A DNA stretch of 64,000 bases from Pseudomonas luteola NBRC 103146 (GTDB lineage: Bacteria; Pseudomonadota; Gammaproteobacteria; Pseudomonadales; Pseudomonadaceae): NCBI RefSeq assembly GCF_002091675.1, contig NZ_BDAE01000002.1, positions 305,481-369,480 of the forward strand, given 5' to 3'. The position numbers and the translations under genes are program-made. Below, in pieces: positions 31,211 to 41,064 of the stretch (its first letter is position 1; each line of letters begins with the position of its first letter). Under the pieces are notes generated by a model. It was given only the letters and a program-made list of their open reading frames with translations. It ran no database searches and was not told the origin of the DNA.

Positions 31211-31726
31211 ATGAACAAGACACCTCCTCTCAGCTTGATCGTGGCGGTCGCCGACAATGGCGTGATCGGCCACGAAAATCGTCTGCCCTGGCACTTGCCG
31301 GCAGAACTCAAATACTTCAAGGCCGTGACCTTGGGCAAGCCGGTGATCATGGGTCGAAAGACCTGGGACTCGCTGGGTCGTCCATTGCCAGGGCGTTTGA
31401 ATCTGGTCGTCAGCCGTCAGACCGATCTGACGCTCGAAGGTGCCGAAACCTTTACGTTGCTGGATGATGCGGTGACGCGAGCCGAGTCCTGGGCCCGGGA
31501 GCAGGGTGCCAGTGAGGTTATGCTGATCGGCGGGGCACAGCTCTTCATCGAGGCGCTGCCTAATGCGGATCGCTTCTACCTCACCCGTGTGGCGCTGGAG
31601 CCGGAAGGGGATGTGTATTTCCCCGAATGGGACGAGCAGCAGTGGCAGCGGGTATCGCGTGACGAGCACCCGTCCGAGGATGGCCGTCCGGCATATGCGC
31701 TGGAAGTGTGGGAACGCAAGCGCTAG
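31211..31726 (+). CDS. folA: Dihydrofolate reductase
   Basis: 171 residues. Reduces dihydrofolate to tetrahydrofolate with NADPH. Seen: IVAVADNGVIGHENRLPWHLPAELKYF with the active-site acid Glu32 (Asp27 of E. coli), PVIMGRKTWDSLGRPLPGR, and VMLIGGAQLFIEALP. The start has no obvious Shine-Dalgarno. It lies divergent from the DUF2868 gene. Confidence 0.96.
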   Translation: MNKTPPLSLIVAVADNGVIGHENRLPWHLPAELKYFKAVTLGKPVIMGRKTWDSLGRPLPGRLNLVVSRQTDLTLEGAETFTLLDDAVTRAESWAREQGASEVMLIGGAQLFIEALPNADRFYLTRVALEPEGDVYFPEWDEQQWQRVSRDEHPSEDGRPAYALEVWERKR

Positions 31727-31750
31727 GCGCTGCTCATGTTGATTGCCTGT

Positions 31751-31783
31751 AAAACGGGGCGCCTATCAGGCGCCCCGTTTCGT
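31751..31783. terminator. Bidirectional terminator between folA and the DUF1624 gene
   Basis: Perfect 11-bp stem ACGGGGCGCCT-ATC-AGGCGCCCCGT with T-rich flanks on both strands between convergent genes. Confidence 0.92.
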
Positions 31784-31784
31784 T

Positions 31785-32930
31785 CTAGAAATACTTCAAC
31801 CAGGTGATATCGCGGCGGCGCGCCTTGAGGTGGGCAAACCAGCGAACCGGCCAGTAGAGCGCAAAGGCCAGCACAATGGCGCTGATCCACAAGGCCCAGA
31901 CATGAACAAAGCCAAAGTACGTTCCCTGATTGAGGCCGAACAGGGCAACGGCAATCCGGTACAGTACGCCTAACACGTACAGGTGCAGGATGTAGAAAAA
32001 CATCGGTGCTGCGCCAAACACGGTAAACCAGTGCAGCAGACGGTTTTCCGGCTTGCGCTCGAACAGCACGAGTAATAACAGGCCCAGGCCCAGTGTGAGT
32101 GAGAGGAACAGCAGGGAGGGTGGGTACTTGGTGATGTTCAGAAAGCTCATCACCGTCAGCAGGGGTGTTTCTCCGGTGACCCACTGCTGCGCCTGACCAT
32201 AGCCATTGATCATCCGCAATACCAGGAAGAGCAACAGGGCGCCAAGCCCCCAGCCTAGCAGGCGCTTCTGGCGCTCGGACGGGTTCAGCTGGGTAAACCA
32301 TGGGCCTACGGCATAGCCCAGTGCAATCACGCCAATCCAGGGTAGAAGCGGATAGGACGTCCGCAGCCGCAGGCTTTCGCCCAATTCGATCCAGCCGCGG
32401 TCATGCAATATCGCCCATGGGACATGGAAGGGCGAGCCTGCCGGAAAATGCACCCCGTCCAACAGATTGTGCCCGGCTACCAGCACGAGGCCGATGGCGA
32501 TCAGCGCTGCGCGGGGCAGCCAGACCAGTGCCGACAGCATGATCATGCTCAGGCCAATGGCCCAGATCACTTGCAGATAGATCACCTTGGGTGGGAACTG
32601 GAACGTCCAGGCCAGGCTGACCAGCGTGAATTCCAGAATGACCAAAAATAGCCCGCGCTTGAACAGGAAGCTGGAAACCGCAGCCCGATCATTATGCTTT
32701 GCGCCATAAAGAAAGGCACCCAGGCCTGTCAGGAAGACGAAGACCGGTGCGCACAGGTGACTGGCAATCCGGCTGAAGAACAGGTCAGGTGAGGTCGAGG
32801 CGACATCCATGGGGTCGATGACCTGCCGATGCAGGAAGAACGTTTCGCGAACATGATCGAGCAGCATGAATACAATCACGAGCCCGCGCAGGGCATCGAT
32901 GCTTTTGAGGCGGTGGGACGTTGAGGTCAT
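31785..32930 (-). CDS. DUF1624 / heparan-alpha-glucosaminide N-acetyltransferase-like membrane protein
   Basis: 381 residues with about ten membrane helices. The start RLKSIDALRGLVIVFMLLDHVRETFF has the SIDALRGL.....DH signature of transmembrane acyltransferase families related to DUF1624. Such proteins move acyl groups across the inner membrane onto extracytoplasmic sugars. No acceptor can be inferred; the neighbours (folA, iolC) give no hint. The ribosome-binding site is weak. Confidence 0.82.
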   Translation of the reverse strand: MTSTSHRLKSIDALRGLVIVFMLLDHVRETFFLHRQVIDPMDVASTSPDLFFSRIASHLCAPVFVFLTGLGAFLYGAKHNDRAAVSSFLFKRGLFLVILEFTLVSLAWTFQFPPKVIYLQVIWAIGLSMIMLSALVWLPRAALIAIGLVLVAGHNLLDGVHFPAGSPFHVPWAILHDRGWIELGESLRLRTSYPLLPWIGVIALGYAVGPWFTQLNPSERQKRLLGWGLGALLLFLVLRMINGYGQAQQWVTGETPLLTVMSFLNITKYPPSLLFLSLTLGLGLLLLVLFERKPENRLLHWFTVFGAAPMFFYILHLYVLGVLYRIAVALFGLNQGTYFGFVHVWALWISAIVLAFALYWPVRWFAHLKARRRDITWLKYF

Positions 32931-33115
32931 TTAAGGTCGTTCCATGAGACACATCAGCAGATAGTGCGATCTGTAATGTTATCTTATTTCAATGGTATGT
33001 CCCTGGTTCTGCCACATTTGGTTACGGTTTGGCTGACCCCTGTGATTATCTGAATAACGCTCAAGATCCTGATTTTTCTACCTTCAAGCCAAAAGGACTT
33101 TTTCGCTTCGCTTGT

Positions 33116-33129
33116 GGAAATAAAATTCC
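33116..33129. promoter_or_regulatory. IolR-type operator GGAA-N6-TTCC upstream of iolC
   Basis: GGAA-ATAAAA-TTCC matches exactly the GGAA-N6-TTCC motif described for the RpiR-family repressor IolR of Sinorhizobium meliloti. Related sites precede both inositol binding-protein genes. Confidence 0.65.
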
Positions 33130-33230
33130 AAAATAGAAAAAAATGGAAAAAATGTTTGATTAATGCGTGAAGACGTTTTAGGCTGATTTCAACTCGTTCA
33201 GCACCCCGGTGCGAAAGACCGCAGGCCGAT

Positions 33231-33238
33231 AAAAATAA
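33231..33238 (+). promoter_or_regulatory. AANAANAA (Hfq/Crc-type) motif at iolC start
   Basis: AAAAATAA lies directly before the AGGAG ribosome-binding site of iolC, the position where Hfq with Crc blocks translation of catabolic mRNAs in Pseudomonas. Confidence 0.5.
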
Positions 33239-33250
33239 ATAGGAGCCACC

Positions 33251-35194
33251 ATGGGCGACACAACCTTTGCCAATGGACGTCAGCTGGATGTCATCTGTCT
33301 TGGGCGCCTCGGCGTCGATCTGTATGCAGAGCAGATCGGGGCACGGCTCGAAGATGTGAGCAGTTTTGCCAAGTACCTGGGCGGCTCGTCCGCCAACATC
33401 GCCTTTGGCACCGCCCGGTTGGGGTTGAAGTCCGCCATGCTGACCCGCGTCGGCGATGACCATATGGGCCGCTTCCTGGTGGAATCTCTGAACAAGGAAG
33501 GCTGTGATACCCGGGCCATCAAGGTCGATCCTGAGCGGCTCACCGCCATGGTCCTGCTGGGAATCAAGGACCGTGAAACCTTTCCTCTGGTGTTCTATCG
33601 CGAAAACTGCGCCGACATGGCGCTGCGCGAGGAAGACATCGACGAATCCTTCATCGCTTCAAGCAAGGCCTTGCTCATTACCGGTACGCATTTCTCCACC
33701 GAGGGCGTCTACAAGGCGAGCAGCCGTGCGCTGGACTATGCCGAGAAGCACAACGTCAAGCGTGTACTGGACATTGACTATCGTCCGGTACTTTGGGGTC
33801 TCACCGGTAAGGCGGATGGTGAGACCCGTTTTATTGCCAATGCACAGGTAAGCGCCCACGTTCAGCGTATCCTGCCGCGTTTCGATCTGGTCGTCGGAAC
33901 TGAAGAAGAGTTCATGATTGCCGGCGGCTCGGATGATCTGCTGACTGCCCTTCGCAAGGTGCGTGAAGTCAGCGAGGCGACACTGGTGGTTAAGCTGGGC
34001 GCGCTGGGCTGCACCGTGATTCATGGCGAGATTCCCGAGCGCCTGGAAGACGGTAGCATTTACCAGGGCATCCGTGTGGAAGTGCTCAACGTGTTGGGCG
34101 CAGGTGACGCGTTCATGTCCGGTTTCCTGCGCGGGTGGCTTACCGGCGGTGATGATGAGCGCTGCTGCCAGCTGGCCAATGCCTGTGGCGGTCTGGTCGT
34201 CTCCCGTCATGCCTGTGCACCGGCCATGCCTACCCTGGCGGAGCTCGATTATTTCTTCAACAGCCCGATACCGATTACCCGACCGGATCTGGACCCTGCG
34301 CTCAATCGCCTGCATCAGGTAAGCGTGCCGCGCAAGACCTGGCAACCGCTGTACATCTTTGCCTTCGATCACCGCGGTCAGCTGGTAGAGCTGGCGCAGC
34401 AGGCCGGGCGCGACCTCAAGGCCATTCCCGAGCTGAAGCAGCTGTTCATCCGTGCCATCGAGCGGGTGGAGGCGGATCTGAGGGAGAACGGCGTGCAGGG
34501 CGATGTTGGTTTGCTGGCCGATGAGCGTTTCGGCCAGGATGCCCTCAATACGGCAACGGGGCGTGGCTGGTGGATTGCCCGCCCGGTGGAATTGCAGGGC
34601 TCGCGTCCCCTGGCGTTCGAGCATGGCCGTTCCATTGGCAGCAATCTCATCAAGTGGCCTCAGGAGCAGATCATCAAGTGTCTGGTGCAGTTTCACCCGG
34701 ACGATGAGCCTGAGCTTCGCCTTGAGCAGGAAGCTCAGCTCAAGGGGTTATACGAAGCGGCTCAGGTCAGCGGGCATGAGCTGCTGTTGGAGGTGATTCC
34801 GCCGAAGAACCACACCTCCGATCAGCCGGATGTGCTCTACCGCGCCATCAAGCGGCTCTACAACATCGGAATTTACCCCAACTGGTGGAAGATCGAGTCC
34901 CAGCCTGAGGCAGTGTGGGAAAAGCTGGATGAACTTATCACCGAGCGCGATCCGTATTGCCATGGGGTTGTGCTGCTGGGACTCAATGCACCGGCCGAAG
35001 AGCTGGCTGAAGGGTTCCGTCATGCCAGTACCAGCAAGACCTGTCGCGGGTTTGCCGTTGGCCGGACGATCTTTCAGGAGCCGAGCCGCGCCTGGCTTGC
35101 CGGTGAGATCGATGACGAAGCGTTGATCAGCCGGGTGCAATCGACTTTCGAGTTTCTGATCAAGTCCTGGCGTGAGGCTCGCCGCCTGGGCTGA
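33251..35194 (+). CDS. iolC: 5-dehydro-2-deoxygluconokinase fused to DUF2090 domain (IolC)
   Basis: 647 residues. The N-terminal half (1 to about 320) is a PfkB sugar kinase: CLGRLGVDLYAEQ, YLGGSSANIAFGTARLG, and the catalytic GAGD at 283-286 with Asp286 as base. It phosphorylates 5-dehydro-2-deoxygluconate. The C-terminal half (from about 335, LYIFAFDHRGQL) is DUF2090, an aldolase-like barrel that may do the following IolJ-type cleavage; that role is inferred from the fusion and the absence of a separate iolJ. AGGAG ribosome-binding site. First gene of the inositol run. Confidence 0.95.
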   Translation: MGDTTFANGRQLDVICLGRLGVDLYAEQIGARLEDVSSFAKYLGGSSANIAFGTARLGLKSAMLTRVGDDHMGRFLVESLNKEGCDTRAIKVDPERLTAMVLLGIKDRETFPLVFYRENCADMALREEDIDESFIASSKALLITGTHFSTEGVYKASSRALDYAEKHNVKRVLDIDYRPVLWGLTGKADGETRFIANAQVSAHVQRILPRFDLVVGTEEEFMIAGGSDDLLTALRKVREVSEATLVVKLGALGCTVIHGEIPERLEDGSIYQGIRVEVLNVLGAGDAFMSGFLRGWLTGGDDERCCQLANACGGLVVSRHACAPAMPTLAELDYFFNSPIPITRPDLDPALNRLHQVSVPRKTWQPLYIFAFDHRGQLVELAQQAGRDLKAIPELKQLFIRAIERVEADLRENGVQGDVGLLADERFGQDALNTATGRGWWIARPVELQGSRPLAFEHGRSIGSNLIKWPQEQIIKCLVQFHPDDEPELRLEQEAQLKGLYEAAQVSGHELLLEVIPPKNHTSDQPDVLYRAIKRLYNIGIYPNWWKIESQPEAVWEKLDELITERDPYCHGVVLLGLNAPAEELAEGFRHASTSKTCRGFAVGRTIFQEPSRAWLAGEIDDEALISRVQSTFEFLIKSWREARRLG

Positions 35195-35222
35195 TACGTC
35201 TCGACTTTTCGCACTACCAGAC

Positions 35223-35230
35223 AACAACAA
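35223..35230 (+). promoter_or_regulatory. AANAANAA motif at iolE start
   Basis: AACAACAA, within 20 nt of the iolE ribosome-binding site and start; candidate Hfq/Crc site. Confidence 0.45.
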
Positions 35231-35247
35231 GATTAGGTGTGGCAACC

Positions 35248-36159
35248 ATGACGAATTCACCGGTCAAGATCGGGATCAATCCGATCTCCTGGAGCAATGA
35301 CGACCTCCCTTCGCTGGGTGGCGAAACCCCGCTGAGCACAGCGCTGCGCGAGGGCAAGGAGATCGGTTACCAGGGGTTTGAGCTCAACGGCAAGTTTCCC
35401 AAAACGCCGGAAGGTGTGCGTGACGTGCTGGGCGAGTACGGGCTGGAGCTGGTGTCCGGCTGGTACTCAAGCCTCATGGCGCATCGCAGCGCAGAAGATG
35501 AAATCAAGGACATTGCCGAGCATTGCCGCCTGTTAGTCGAAAATAACGCCAAGGTCCTGGTATATGGCGAAGTGGCCGGTTCCATTCAGAGCAAGCGGGT
35601 CCCTCTGGTTGAGCGTCCACGCTTTTATACAGACGAGCAGTGGAAGGTTTACGGCGACAAGCTGACGGCTCTGGCACGCTTCACCCAGTCCCAGGGGGTG
35701 CGTCTGGCCTACCACCACCATATGGGTGCCTATGTGGAGTCCCCCGAGGACATTGATCGGCTGATGGAGGTGACTGGCGAGGAAGTCGGGCTCCTGTTCG
35801 ATGCTGGTCACTGTTACATGGGCGGTGGCGATCCGCTGGCCGTATTAAAGAAACATATCAACCGCGTTTGCCATGTGCACTTCAAGGACGTTCGCAAGAA
35901 TGTCGTGCAGCTGGCCCGTAACAACCAGTGGAGTTTCCCGGATTGCATCGTCAACGGCACGTTTACGGTGCCCGGCGATGGCGATATCGATTTTGCGCCA
36001 CTGCTCGACACCTTGTATGCCGCTAATTATCGCGGCTGGCTGGTAGTGGAGGCCGAACAGGATCCGGCCGTGGCGCCCAGTTATCTCTACGCCCAGAAAG
36101 GGTATGAAACGCTGCGCGCACTGGTATCCCGCGCCAACGCTCGACTCACCCTTTATTAA
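35248..36159 (+). CDS. iolE: Myo-inosose-2 dehydratase (IolE)
   Basis: 303 residues from the ATG at 35248, placed 9 nt after an AGGT site; an in-frame GTG at 35239 is too close to that site. TIM-barrel protein of the AP-endonuclease 2-like family: GINPISWSNDDLPSLGG, YQGFELNGKFPK, YHHHMGAYVES, LLFDAGHCYMGGGDP and HVHFKDVR supply the metal ligands. It dehydrates 2-keto-myo-inositol to 3D-trihydroxycyclohexane-1,2-dione, the step after IolG. Confidence 0.95.
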   Translation: MTNSPVKIGINPISWSNDDLPSLGGETPLSTALREGKEIGYQGFELNGKFPKTPEGVRDVLGEYGLELVSGWYSSLMAHRSAEDEIKDIAEHCRLLVENNAKVLVYGEVAGSIQSKRVPLVERPRFYTDEQWKVYGDKLTALARFTQSQGVRLAYHHHMGAYVESPEDIDRLMEVTGEEVGLLFDAGHCYMGGGDPLAVLKKHINRVCHVHFKDVRKNVVQLARNNQWSFPDCIVNGTFTVPGDGDIDFAPLLDTLYAANYRGWLVVEAEQDPAVAPSYLYAQKGYETLRALVSRANARLTLY

Positions 36160-36170
36160 GAGGAGGTTGT

Positions 36171-36980
36171 ATGGATTTGCTCGTCAAAGGCTCCGCTGAA
36201 CGCCGCACGCTGGTCCAGGTACCCGACAATGCACTCGAATACGTGGGCTTTTCGGCCCATAAGCTCAAGGATGGCGATGAGCTGCCTGTGAACGGACAGG
36301 ACAGGGAAGTGTGCATCGTACTGCTGGCCGGCAAGGCGACCATCAAGGCGAATCACCCGCAGAAGGGTGCGTTTGCCTGGGAACACATTGGCGATCGCCA
36401 AAGCGTGTTCGAGGACAAGTCACCCTATGCCGCTTACCTGCCGCCCGCTACTGAAGCCCTGGTGATAGCCCACGGTGATGCGGAAATTGCTGTATGTCTG
36501 GCGCCGGGCAATCCAGAAGAAACGTTGCCGCCCCGGCTGATCGAGCCAGCAACCATGAAGCGTTCAACCCGAGGCAAGGACGCCAACACCCGTTACGTCT
36601 GCGACATCCTGCCGGACACGGCCGAGGCGCATTCGCTGCTGGTCGTAGAGGTGATCACGCCGTCTGGTCATTCCTCCAGCTATCCGCCCCACAAGCACGA
36701 CACGGATGACCTGCCGGCACAGAGCTTTCTGGAGGAGTCCTACTACCACCGTCTGAATCCGCCCCAGGGCTTTGCCTTCCAGCGTGTCTATACCGACGAC
36801 CGCAGCATCGATCAGGCCATGACCGTGGAAAACAACGATGTGGTACTCGTTCCCAAGGGCTACCACCCGGTTTCCGTACCCTGGGGATACACCTCCTATT
36901 ACCTCAACGTGATGGCCGGGCCCAAGCGTGTCTGGAAATTTCATAACGACCCGGCCCATGAGTGGCTGCTTCAGGGCTGA
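36171..36980 (+). CDS. iolB: 5-deoxy-glucuronate isomerase (IolB)
   Basis: 269 residues. Two-cupin protein; the metal-binding cluster HSSSYPPHKHD (about 165-175) and ESYYHRLNPPQGFAFQRVY are characteristic, as are DNDVVLVPKGYHPV-type residues and the end GPKRVWKFHNDPAHEW. Converts 5-deoxyglucuronate to 5-dehydro-2-deoxygluconate, the substrate of IolC. GAGGAGG ribosome-binding site only 11 bp after iolE, so translated together. Confidence 0.95.
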   Translation: MDLLVKGSAERRTLVQVPDNALEYVGFSAHKLKDGDELPVNGQDREVCIVLLAGKATIKANHPQKGAFAWEHIGDRQSVFEDKSPYAAYLPPATEALVIAHGDAEIAVCLAPGNPEETLPPRLIEPATMKRSTRGKDANTRYVCDILPDTAEAHSLLVVEVITPSGHSSSYPPHKHDTDDLPAQSFLEESYYHRLNPPQGFAFQRVYTDDRSIDQAMTVENNDVVLVPKGYHPVSVPWGYTSYYLNVMAGPKRVWKFHNDPAHEWLLQG

Positions 36981-36997
36981 TCCGCTTCAACACCGAA

Positions 36998-37019
36998 CTC
37001 CCGCCATGGTTGGCGGGAG
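36998..37019 (+). repeat. Intercistronic hairpin iolB-MFS gene
   Basis: Perfect 9-bp stem CTCCCGCCA-TGGT-TGGCGGGAG, no T run. Likely an mRNA stability or processing element. Confidence 0.45.
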
Positions 37020-37100
37020 CCACGACAACGCGCTTCAAGGAGTGCACGAGCCGAATACACGATCAGAAGCAACTTCGTAGTAGCTGACTTCTGGAAACCC

Positions 37101-37111
37101 AAGAACAAGAA
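37101..37111 (+). promoter_or_regulatory. Overlapping AANAANAA motifs upstream of the MFS gene
   Basis: AAGAACAAGAA holds two overlapping matches 15-25 nt before the start codon; candidate Hfq/Crc site. Confidence 0.45.
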
Positions 37112-37125
37112 CCAGAGCGAGCGAT

Positions 37126-38592
37126 ATGACGATCCCTACTTCCACCCATGCACATCGCCATGACATCGGTTATGTGCTGAGAATCTGCGCCGTGGCGGCG
37201 TTAGGCGGCATTCTGTTCGGGTATGACACTGCTGTCATTTCCGGCGCTGTGGACTCGCTGCGTGCGTATTTTTCCCTGTCTGCGGCCGAGACCGGCTGGG
37301 CGGTTTCCAATGTGGTCATCGGCTGCGTCGTCGGTGCCTTGAGCGCAGGCTGGGTAGCCGGCTGTCTGGGTCGTAAGAAGGCGCTCGTTCTGGCCGCTGT
37401 GCTGTTTACCGTTTCAGCAGTAGGGGCGGCGGTGGTCGACAGCTTCGTCTGGTTTGTCATCTACCGCATGATTGGCGGGTTGGCCGTGGGTCTGGCGGCT
37501 ACGGTCTCGCCCATGTATATGTCCGAGGTCTCGCCCAAAGGCATGCGGGGGCGCGCCCTGGGCATGCAGTCGATTGCCATCGTCGCCGGCCAGGTGATCG
37601 TCTTTACCGTGAATTACCTGATTGCCCGTGATGTAGCAGCGGAGTGGCTGGTCGATTACGGCTGGCGCTGGATGATCGGCTCCGAAGTCGTGCCCTGCAT
37701 TCTCTTCTGCATCATGGTATTCACCATTCCGGAGTCGCCCCGCTGGCAGGTGATGGTCGGTCAGGACGATAAGGCCCTGAAGACGCTGACACGTATTTCC
37801 AACGCCGAGCATGCCGGGCATCTCCTGGCAGAGATCAAGGACTCATTGAAGCAGGACCGCCAAGGCTGCCCGCAAAAAGTGGAGCTGCGCAGGTCCGGCT
37901 TGGGGATGATTCTGTTTGTCGGATGCATGCTGGCCATGCTTCAGCAGGTCAGCGGCGTGAACGTGATGATGTATTACGCGCCGATGGTACTCAAAGGCGT
38001 CACCGCCAGTACCGAGTCCGCGTTGTTCCAGACCATCTGGATTGGCGTGATGCAGCTGGTGGGCACGCTGATCGGCGCCTGGCTGATCGACCGCGTCGGC
38101 CGGATTCCGCTGATGAAGTACGGCACCATCGGCTCGGTCAGCGGACTCCTGATCACTTCTTACGCCATGTACACCCATCAGGACGGCTACCTGACGCTGT
38201 TCGGGATGCTGCTGTTCATGCTGCTGTATGCGTTGTCCTGGGGAATCGGCACCTGGGTTCTGATCTCTGAGATTTTTCCGAATCGTCTGCGCTCGCTGGG
38301 CATGAGTGTGGCCGTGTGCAGCATGTGGATTGCCAACTTCCTGGTGACCCAGACATTCCCGATGATCAATGACCATCCCTACCTGATGAGCACATTCAAT
38401 GGTGCCTTCCCGATGTGGCTGTTCGCAGGCTTTGGCGTGTTCAGCTACTGGTTCGTCATCCGTTTCGTCCCTGAAACCCGTGGTGTATCGCTGGAAAAAA
38501 TGGAAGGCGTGATGCTGGCCAAGATTCGTCGCCAGCCCATGTCGGCCAATACTCGGAAAACCGGTCGGGCCTTATCATCCAAGCCCATTTGA
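37126..38592 (+). CDS. MFS sugar-porter family transporter, probable inositol:H+ symporter
   Basis: 488 residues, twelve membrane helices, sugar-porter signatures GGILFGYDTAVISGA (about 25-39), GRKKAL, RMIGGLAVGLAATVSPMYMSE, PESPRW, QQVSGVNVMMYYAP, DRVGRIPLMKYG and PETRGVSLE. It lies inside the iol gene run, so myo-inositol is the likely substrate (IolT-like). It is a second uptake route beside the ABC importer encoded at 46738-51584. Confidence 0.9.
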   Translation: MTIPTSTHAHRHDIGYVLRICAVAALGGILFGYDTAVISGAVDSLRAYFSLSAAETGWAVSNVVIGCVVGALSAGWVAGCLGRKKALVLAAVLFTVSAVGAAVVDSFVWFVIYRMIGGLAVGLAATVSPMYMSEVSPKGMRGRALGMQSIAIVAGQVIVFTVNYLIARDVAAEWLVDYGWRWMIGSEVVPCILFCIMVFTIPESPRWQVMVGQDDKALKTLTRISNAEHAGHLLAEIKDSLKQDRQGCPQKVELRRSGLGMILFVGCMLAMLQQVSGVNVMMYYAPMVLKGVTASTESALFQTIWIGVMQLVGTLIGAWLIDRVGRIPLMKYGTIGSVSGLLITSYAMYTHQDGYLTLFGMLLFMLLYALSWGIGTWVLISEIFPNRLRSLGMSVAVCSMWIANFLVTQTFPMINDHPYLMSTFNGAFPMWLFAGFGVFSYWFVIRFVPETRGVSLEKMEGVMLAKIRRQPMSANTRKTGRALSSKPI

Positions 38593-38668
38593 TAAGAGCG
38601 GATCGCGGTAAGGATCCATTGGTTTTGTTAGCTACGCCGTGCTTCGAGCGGCCCCTAAGGAGTTCGAC

Positions 38669-40171
38669 ATGAGTCAAGAAACAGTCATCGGCCATTACAT
38701 CAATGGTCAGGTCCAGGAAGCGGGCACCGAGCGTTACAGCGATGTGTTCAATCCGGCGTTGGGACAAGTGAAGGCCCGTGTGGCCCTGGCGACCACCCAA
38801 ACGGTGGATGAAGCTGTCGCAGCCGCCAAGGCCGCGTTTCCGGCCTGGTCCGAACAATCGGCTCTGCGCCGTTCGCGCATCCTGTTCAAGTTCAAGGAGC
38901 TGTTGGACAAGCACCACAAGGAGCTGGCGCAGCTCATCACGTCTGAACATGGCAAGGTCCTGTCCGATGCCATGGGTGAAGTCACCCGCGGCATCGAGGT
39001 TGTCGAGTTTGCCTGCGGTGCGCCCCATTTGATGAAAACAGCGTTCACCGACAACATCGGTGGTGGCATCGACAACTACAACATGCGTCAGGCGCTGGGC
39101 GTTTGTGCCGGGATCACGCCGTTCAACTTCCCGGTCATGGTGCCGCTGTGGATGATTCCGATGGCACTGGCCACCGGCAATACCTTTATCCTCAAGCCTT
39201 CCGAGCGCGATCCTTCCGCCAGCCTGCTCATGGCGGATCTGCTCAAGCAGGCCGGTTTGCCCGATGGCGTGTTCAACGTAGTACAGGGCGACAAGGAAGC
39301 TGTGGACGCCTTGCTACAACACCCGGATGTCGAAGCCATCTCCTTCGTGGGTTCCACACCCATCGCCGAATATATCTACCAGGAAGGGACCCGCCGCGGT
39401 AAGCGTGTTCAGGCTCTGGGTGGCGCGAAGAATCACATGATCGTCATGCCGGATGCCGATCTGGATCAGGCGGCCGATGCCTTGATCGGTGCCGGTTACG
39501 GCTCCGCCGGTGAGCGCTGCATGGCGATTTCCATCGCCGTGGCCGTAGGCGATGTAGGCGACAAGCTGATCGAAAAGCTTTTGCCCCGCATCGACAACCT
39601 CCGTGTACGCAACGGCATGGAAGGCGAGGCCGACATGGGCCCGCTGGTGACTGCCCAGCACAAGGCCAAGGTCGAGGGGTACATCACCAAAGGTGTTGAA
39701 GAGGGTGCGCAACTGATCGTCGACGGTCGCAACTTCAAGGTGCCGGGTGCCGAGAATGGCTTCTTTGTTGGCGCAACCCTGTTTGATCAGGTCAAGCCCG
39801 AGATGACCATCTATAAGGACGAAATCTTCGGCCCGGTGCTGGGCATCGTGCGCGTGCCGGACTTTGCCTCGGCCGTCGAGCTGATCAATGCCCATGAATT
39901 TGGCAATGGCGTGTCCTGCTTTACCACCGACGGTGGCGTGGCCCGTGCGTTTGCGCGCTCCATTCAGGTGGGCATGGTAGGTATCAACGTACCGATTCCC
40001 GTCCCCATGGCCTGGCATTCCTTTGGCGGCTGGAAGCGCTCTTTGTTTGGCGACCACCATGCCTATGGCGAAGAAGGCATCCGTTTCTATACCCGTTACA
40101 AGAGCGTCATGCAGCGCTGGCCCGACAGCATCGCCAAGGGTGCCGAATTCAGCATGCCGACTGCTAAATAA
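38669..40171 (+). CDS. iolA: Malonate-/methylmalonate-semialdehyde dehydrogenase (IolA/MmsA)
   Basis: 500 residues from the ATG at 38669, which has an AAGGAG site; an upstream in-frame ATG at 38639 lacks one. CoA-acylating aldehyde dehydrogenase. Conserved: [50 protein letters not shown], and the catalytic cysteine in GSAGERCMA (Cys284). In inositol breakdown it turns malonic semialdehyde into acetyl-CoA and CO2. The same enzyme type also serves valine catabolism, but location assigns it to inositol. Confidence 0.94.
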   Translation: MSQETVIGHYINGQVQEAGTERYSDVFNPALGQVKARVALATTQTVDEAVAAAKAAFPAWSEQSALRRSRILFKFKELLDKHHKELAQLITSEHGKVLSDAMGEVTRGIEVVEFACGAPHLMKTAFTDNIGGGIDNYNMRQALGVCAGITPFNFPVMVPLWMIPMALATGNTFILKPSERDPSASLLMADLLKQAGLPDGVFNVVQGDKEAVDALLQHPDVEAISFVGSTPIAEYIYQEGTRRGKRVQALGGAKNHMIVMPDADLDQAADALIGAGYGSAGERCMAISIAVAVGDVGDKLIEKLLPRIDNLRVRNGMEGEADMGPLVTAQHKAKVEGYITKGVEEGAQLIVDGRNFKVPGAENGFFVGATLFDQVKPEMTIYKDEIFGPVLGIVRVPDFASAVELINAHEFGNGVSCFTTDGGVARAFARSIQVGMVGINVPIPVPMAWHSFGGWKRSLFGDHHAYGEEGIRFYTRYKSVMQRWPDSIAKGAEFSMPTAK

Positions 40172-40212
40172 CCCATACCCCAAACCAGCACTGCGTTTAT
40201 CGAATCCTGGAG

Positions 40213-40220
40213 AACAACAA
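40213..40220 (+). promoter_or_regulatory. AANAANAA motif at iolI start
   Basis: AACAACAA fills the spacer between the GGAG ribosome-binding site and the ATG; candidate Hfq/Crc site. Confidence 0.5.
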
Positions 40221-40221
40221 G

Positions 40222-41064
40222 ATGAGCCAGCCCTTACGTTTTGCCCTTAACCGCATGGTTGCCCCACGCCTGCCGTTGGAAGAGTTCATTTCGCTTGCTA
40301 TCACGCTTAACGCGGATGCCATTGAGATCCGCAACGACCTCAAAGGCATCGAAATAGAGGATGGCACTCCCGCTTCACGCGTACGTCAGCTGTGCCAGGA
40401 GAAGGGCATCCGTGTGCTGTCGATCAATGCGCTGTATCCCTTCGATGTGTGGAATGACGAGCGTCGTGCCCAGACGTTAAAGCTGGCCGCCTACGCCCGC
40501 GACTGTGGCGCAGAGGGTCTGGTCATGTGCCCGCTCAATGATCCCAAAGACCCGCGTAGCGAGGCCGAACGCGCCCGTGACCTGCATACCGCGCTGACCG
40601 AGCTGGCGCCTATCCTGCGTGAGCACGGCATCCTGGGCTTTGTCGAACCGCTGGGCTTTGAGGAATGCTCGCTGCGCCGCAAGCGCGATGCCGTAGACGC
40701 TATCAATGCGGTTAGTGGGCGTGACGTGTTCCGTGTCGTGCATGACACCTTCCATCACCATCTGGCAGGCGAGCAGGAGTTCTTCCCTGAAATGACCGGC
40801 CTGGTACACATCTCGGGTGTGGAAGACGGTGCGTTGCCCTTGAATACCATCCGCGATGGCCACCGCGTGCTGGTGGGCGAGGCCGACATCCTGGGCAATG
40901 CCGCACAGGTTCGTGAGCTGCTCAAGCTGGGCTATAACGGCCACCTGTCGTTCGAGCCGTTCGCCGAAAGCGTCCATGCGCTGACGGATATTCAGCCGTC
41001 ATTGCTAGCCAGCATGCAGCATCTGAAAGCACGTGTAGACGCTGCCGAAGGGCAGGCGGCCTAA
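40222..41064 (+). CDS. iolI: Inosose isomerase-like TIM-barrel protein (IolI)
   Basis: 280 residues. Sugar-phosphate isomerase/epimerase (AP endonuclease 2) superfamily: FALNRMVAPRLPLEEF, DAIEIRNDL, ILGFVEPLGFEECSLR, VVHDTFHHHLAG and HISGVEDG. IolI isomerises 2-keto-myo-inositol to 1-keto-D-chiro-inositol, widening substrate range. Function assigned by family and by position between iolA and iolD. GGAG ribosome-binding site. Confidence 0.85.
   Translation: MSQPLRFALNRMVAPRLPLEEFISLAITLNADAIEIRNDLKGIEIEDGTPASRVRQLCQEKGIRVLSINALYPFDVWNDERRAQTLKLAAYARDCGAEGLVMCPLNDPKDPRSEAERARDLHTALTELAPILREHGILGFVEPLGFEECSLRRKRDAVDAINAVSGRDVFRVVHDTFHHHLAGEQEFFPEMTGLVHISGVEDGALPLNTIRDGHRVLVGEADILGNAAQVRELLKLGYNGHLSFEPFAESVHALTDIQPSLLASMQHLKARVDAAEGQAA

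Larger units (their letters stand above)
32931..33250 (+). other. iolC promoter/leader region
   Basis: 320 bp without a gene, A+T-rich in its middle. It contains an IolR-type operator (33116-33129), a small GCACC/GGTGC hairpin near 33201, an AANAANAA motif (33231-33238) and the iolC ribosome-binding site. An rpiR-type iolR gene, which I would look for here, is absent. Confidence 0.6.
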